The position numbers and the translations under genes were made by a program. The notes under the pieces were generated by a model. It did not search any database, had not been told where the DNA came from, and saw nothing but the letters and a program-made list of their open reading frames with translations. Source: Theocolax elegans (lineage: Eukaryota; Arthropoda; Insecta; Hymenoptera; Cerocephalidae). From it: a stretch of 64,000 bases of DNA. Positions 60,942 through 64,000 of this stretch are shown one piece after another (position 1 is the first letter of the stretch; each line of letters opens with the position of its first letter). The stretch covers positions 87,795,580-87,859,579 of the forward strand of contig CM047425.1 in the NCBI GenBank assembly GCA_026168455.1, written 5' to 3'.

Positions 60942-62200
60942 ATACTATGCACCGCTTGGATTAGCCGACGCGTCTTATCGCTCACTCGATTCTTTTTCAC
61001 TTCCTAAGTCGCGCGGCAATGCCTGTGACAAAATATGTATAGTAATCAGCAGAAATACACGATTTTTATTTGTTTTTATTATTACTTATTTGTCTTGCGT
61101 TTTATTATTATTTTGCAAGTATCGTATTATAGAAATTCTCGGAATAGTAAATAATAATTTTACAACGTGTAGCGCAAACGAATTAAAGTTACGCGATAGA
61201 ATTATAGTAACTGAAGGAATCTAATAGCAAACGAAATGTAACTGCACAGAGTAATACAATCTCTCAACCGCTCCTAAATGCAATCTTCCTCTTTTCAATC
61301 TTCCACGGGAGGAATGGATGGTGAACCAACGAAACTCTCGGCGAATGTGATAACTTACAAACTACGAGAAGGATCTCACGAGTTAAATCGCGATATGTGC
61401 TAAACAGGTGGCATCACATCTGTTAGTTCATTTTTTGCACGAACGCGGGCTAGATTTTACGCAAACAAACAAACGAGAAAGGGCGGAAGGTCAGATCGAG
61501 ATGAAGGCTTTTAAATCCCCTCGTGCCTATGCGCGCGAAAGCAAGCATGGTCGCTTGCTATTTGGGTCATGGCGACGGTCCGACTCTCCCCGTGAATATG
61601 TGTGTATATCAACAAGTGGGCGCAAAAGATCGTGTAATCTTGTAATGAGAGCGCCGGCTGCGTCTATGAAATGGGAGAGCCTTTAACGTGATTTCAAGCG
61701 CGATCGAATTTCTCATATCATCGGCTCCTTTTATAATACACGATTCATCTTTATACGCTGATTCAGCTTTGGCTCGATCGCTTGGTAAATTCTTTTGTAC
61801 TTGATGATATTAAATTCTTTAATTCAATTTTTTACGTTTGTTTATATTTTATTTATCGAGAAATTAAAGTATTTAACTGTAAACGCGTGATTTTAAACAA
61901 AATATTTATCATAATATCTAGAAAATCAAGAACTTATTTGGTATCTAAAATATTATGAATTCACTTTATTACACATATTATTTTGATTTAATGACTTTTT
62001 AATTTTTCATGTAAAACTTACCCAATTGAAGCACACATCAAATAAAACAAAAAATAAAATGAATTCATATTCATAAGAAAACTTGCTGAAAATATTAATT
62101 AGTTTGAAGTAGCAATTTATCAATTCAGTAGTAGTCACCTATAGAACAATTTTTTTACTTTATGAGAGCATTACGAAAATCTCTACGGCAAAATAGTGAA
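60942..62200. other. Mixed spacer
   Basis: CpG-richer at 61,380-61,790, with a 92-codon plus frame of no recognised family. The remainder is AT-rich. No gene supported. Confidence 0.45.
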
Positions 62201-62231
62201 TGAGCGCCGTAAAAAAGAAGTGAAATTCGCG

Positions 62232-62261
62232 TATAAAAGGAAGTTTTTTTTAAAGCTCATT
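62232..62261 (+). promoter_or_regulatory. TATA box plus initiator-like pair
   Basis: TATAAAAG at 62,232-62,239 in a CG context, and TCATTA at 62,257-62,262, matching the insect initiator TCAKT, with its A 27 bases after the first T of the TATA box. Spacing is close to that of arthropod core promoters. No open frame follows for about 500 bases. Confidence 0.2.
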
Positions 62262-62766
62262 ATGTAAAGCACGCAGAGTTAATAAACCCAGCGAAGTAAA
62301 TGTCATGGAAATATAAGAGCTCTTAAAGAAGGCTAAATAGCGCTTATTACTCGTAATAAAGAAATTGCCATTCTTTTCTAAATATCGCATTTTACAACTT
62401 GTAAAGGCGTTCGTAAAAAGAATTACCAAACTTTTTGTTCGCAATTGTATAGAATTTTACTAATATAACATGAACTGTGAAGAGAATTATTGTTTGTTTA
62501 GAAAATGTTTTTTGGTTGTTTACGATCAAGTTAAAACGATAATATTTATTTATCATATCGCCTGTTATAATTAAAATACTTTTTAAAACTGTAAAAATGT
62601 GACGTTTTTGTAAGACTAAATTTTGTTCTAGCACTTATGAGATTGAAAATTTACAGTTGAATTTCATTCACAAATTACTTTACGTTAAAAATATGATGTG
62701 CATTAAATATGTGGATGATGCGCAAAAAATAACATAACAAAAAAGAATACACTGATAATACGTTGA

Positions 62767-62991
62767 ATGAGAGAAATAATCAAAGTAGCAAATGTTCATA
62801 ATAATAAATACCTACATTATTTATCGGATGTAGATGTGAAGGTTGTAAAGTTAAATTATAATGGTATGCTTTTGACATTGTTTAATCAAATAGAATTTGA
62901 AAGGAAGTTCAAACAAATTCATTCTCATTCTAGTTGGAACGAGCTCTTGAAGTATTCGTTAACAAGATTCTCGTACTGCTCAATTCTATAA
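62767..62991 (+). CDS. Unassigned open frame, faint serpin-like look
   Basis: A 74-codon ATG frame in AT-rich DNA, too AT-rich for such frames to be common. It has a mixed, protein-like composition. The stretch DVDVKVVKLNYNGMLLTLF is loosely reminiscent of the s3A region of serpins (LDxKxxELPYxG...), but the key LPY is LNY and no neighbouring serpin motifs are seen. It could be a degenerate fragment, an exon or chance. Confidence 0.15.
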   Translation: MREIIKVANVHNNKYLHYLSDVDVKVVKLNYNGMLLTLFNQIEFERKFKQIHSHSSWNELLKYSLTRFSYCSIL

Positions 62992-62999
62992 TTTTTACA

Positions 63000-63418
63000 A
63001 ATCGATGATAAATCAATGAAATACCCAAGTGCAAAAAGATCAAAGGGTTCGAAGCAAAAAAAAACGAAAAGATAGAATAGGATCGGAGAGTAAGTGAGAA
63101 CCCAAAAGGAATGAAGTAGAAAAGGATTCAAACGAGCGGAAGTGATACAAAGCTGATAAAGGGAGGACCAAAATCAAGTTAGCGAGCCGCCGCCATTAGT
63201 TCAAAGGTTCATTTGCGATTCAGCATTACAAAGACGAATTGGCGTTCGCGAGGGTTAAGGGCCGCTTAAGAGACTGTAACTAGGAGTACAAGGAGCGAAT
63301 AACAGGTGCTCCCAAATTTCGCTCGAAATATATAGCCACTCGAACGCGTGAGGTTACACCACGCGGCTAACTCTGTAAGAGCCTCCAACAACAACACAGG
63401 AATATCTCTCCCACTGCT
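63000..63418. other. Purine-rich and CpG-rich hill
   Basis: Positions 63,045-63,170 are purine-biased on the plus strand. Short frames on both strands have no family signature. Confidence 0.5.
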
Positions 63419-63471
63419 TTCTCTCTCTCTCTCTTCCTCTCTTTCTCTCTCTCTCTCTATATATATATATA
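63419..63471 (+). repeat. (CT)n(AT)n microsatellite
   Basis: About twenty CT steps with two interruptions, passing into about six AT steps. It produces Ser-Leu and Glu-Arg dipeptide runs in overlapping frames. Confidence 0.92.
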
Positions 63472-63796
63472 GGGAGAACGAATCGAGAAAGGGTAGGTAT
63501 ATCTCGTTCCTTAACAAATCTATCAGTATCTACTTTTCCTTTCCTCGTAGATACTAACTTAAGTACATTATTAACTACTATGCACTTTAGCCATACCCTC
63601 AATTTTATAATTAATACTACCTTTGATGTATAATTATTTATTAGCATAATATATTATTTTAATACAGATTATTAACTTCTTAATATTTAATAAAATAGTA
63701 TTTTTATAAAGTAAGAGAATAATTAAGAGATTCTCTTAAAGTGATAATCTTAAAAAATTACAAAATTATTTTTTATTGAGTTTAAATATTTTTCAG

Positions 63797-63930
63797 TCGC
63801 TGCATTTGAATACTCGCTGTGTACAAAATTTGATTATCGATACTGACTTTAAAAAACTATTTAAATTTATCCGCGCGATCACACCTAAGCGTTTAGATAC
63901 AATAAAATTATCTCTGTCAACTGTATACAT
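63797..63930 (+). CDS. Candidate internal exon, unknown protein
   Basis: AATATTTTTCAG (ending 63,796) is a good acceptor and ATACAT|GTAAGT (63,930/63,931) a perfect donor core. The first frame between them is fully open for 44 codons plus two bases, while the other two plus frames are stopped within 16 codons. It starts SLHLNTRCVQNLIIDTDFKK and contains FIRAITPKRLDTIKLSLS. An open frame of this length bounded by both signals is notable in such AT-rich DNA. If the donor is not used, the frame ends at TAA (63,932-63,934), close to AATAAA (63,938-63,943), which would suit a last exon. No family recognised. Confidence 0.35.
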
Positions 63931-64000
63931 GTAAGTTAATAAAATATTACATGTATACATAAGTAAAAGAGGTAAACTAAAAAAAAATTTTGTGCAACCT

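Noticed and set aside
1..64000. CRISPR arrays, operons, phage or bacterial genes, known microRNAs
   Set aside because: No regularly spaced direct repeats, no tight gene clusters and no recognised mature microRNA sequences were seen by eye; a computed hairpin scan would be needed to exclude unknown microRNAs.

Overview
This window looks like nuclear DNA of an insect. It is AT-rich throughout, has no bacterial-type gene packing or ribosome-binding sites, and carries microsatellites, insertion-type retroelements, inverted-repeat DNA elements and isolated splice-like signals. The alternation of very AT-rich stretches with short CpG-rich hills would suit a hymenopteran such as an ant, bee or wasp. 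That is an inference from composition, not a proof.

No gene can be named with confidence. Most open frames of 60 to 170 codons sit in CpG-rich or low-complexity hills, where several frames are open on both strands at once, so they are not good evidence of coding. A few short stretches combine an open frame with matching splice signals and are listed as low-confidence exon candidates: 12,571-12,721 (-), 13,656-13,731 (+), 18,377-18,492 (-), 21,900-22,264 (+), 34,514-34,576 (+), 38,161-38,238 (+) and 63,797-63,930 (+). Several sites have a pyrimidine tract and CAG placed directly against a GT donor, best at 47,612/47,613 on the minus strand. This is the form of recursive (ratchet) splice sites, so much of the window may be the interior of one or more long introns.

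The best-supported content is mobile DNA. (1) Two copies of a SINE with a 5S-rRNA-like head, at 24,947-25,294 (-, old and partly deleted) and 50,538-50,984 (+, with poly(A) and a perfect 17-bp target duplication). (2) A decayed non-LTR retrotransposon on the minus strand, about 31,550-33,560, whose reverse transcriptase can be followed across frameshifts and stops. A plus-strand retroelement, 31,771-31,970, is nested in its 3' part. (3) A tRNA-headed SINE at 40,355-40,545 that shares its 3' tail with the nested element. (4) A 571-bp foldback MITE flanked by TA, 27,292-27,862, with arms of about 250 bp. (5) Weaker inverted-repeat relics at 11,005-11,511, 18,975-19,350 and 30,300-30,703. (6) A decayed tRNA-like sequence at 60,864-60,941.

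Layout: 1-9 kb alternates AT-rich and CpG-rich DNA, with a perfect CRE at 2,431. 9-10.7 kb holds a long GA/G microsatellite in a CpG-rich hill. 10.7-16.6 kb is AT-rich with one relic element and two exon candidates. 16.6-29.7 kb mixes hills, a promoter-like cluster (20,814-20,877), a 5S-SINE and the MITE. 29.7-34.8 kb is AT-rich and rich in elements. 34.8-64 kb alternates hills and valleys, with two SINEs, a tRNA-like relic and an exon candidate at the right edge. I found no CRISPR array, no clear known microRNA, no functional tRNA and no operon-like system.
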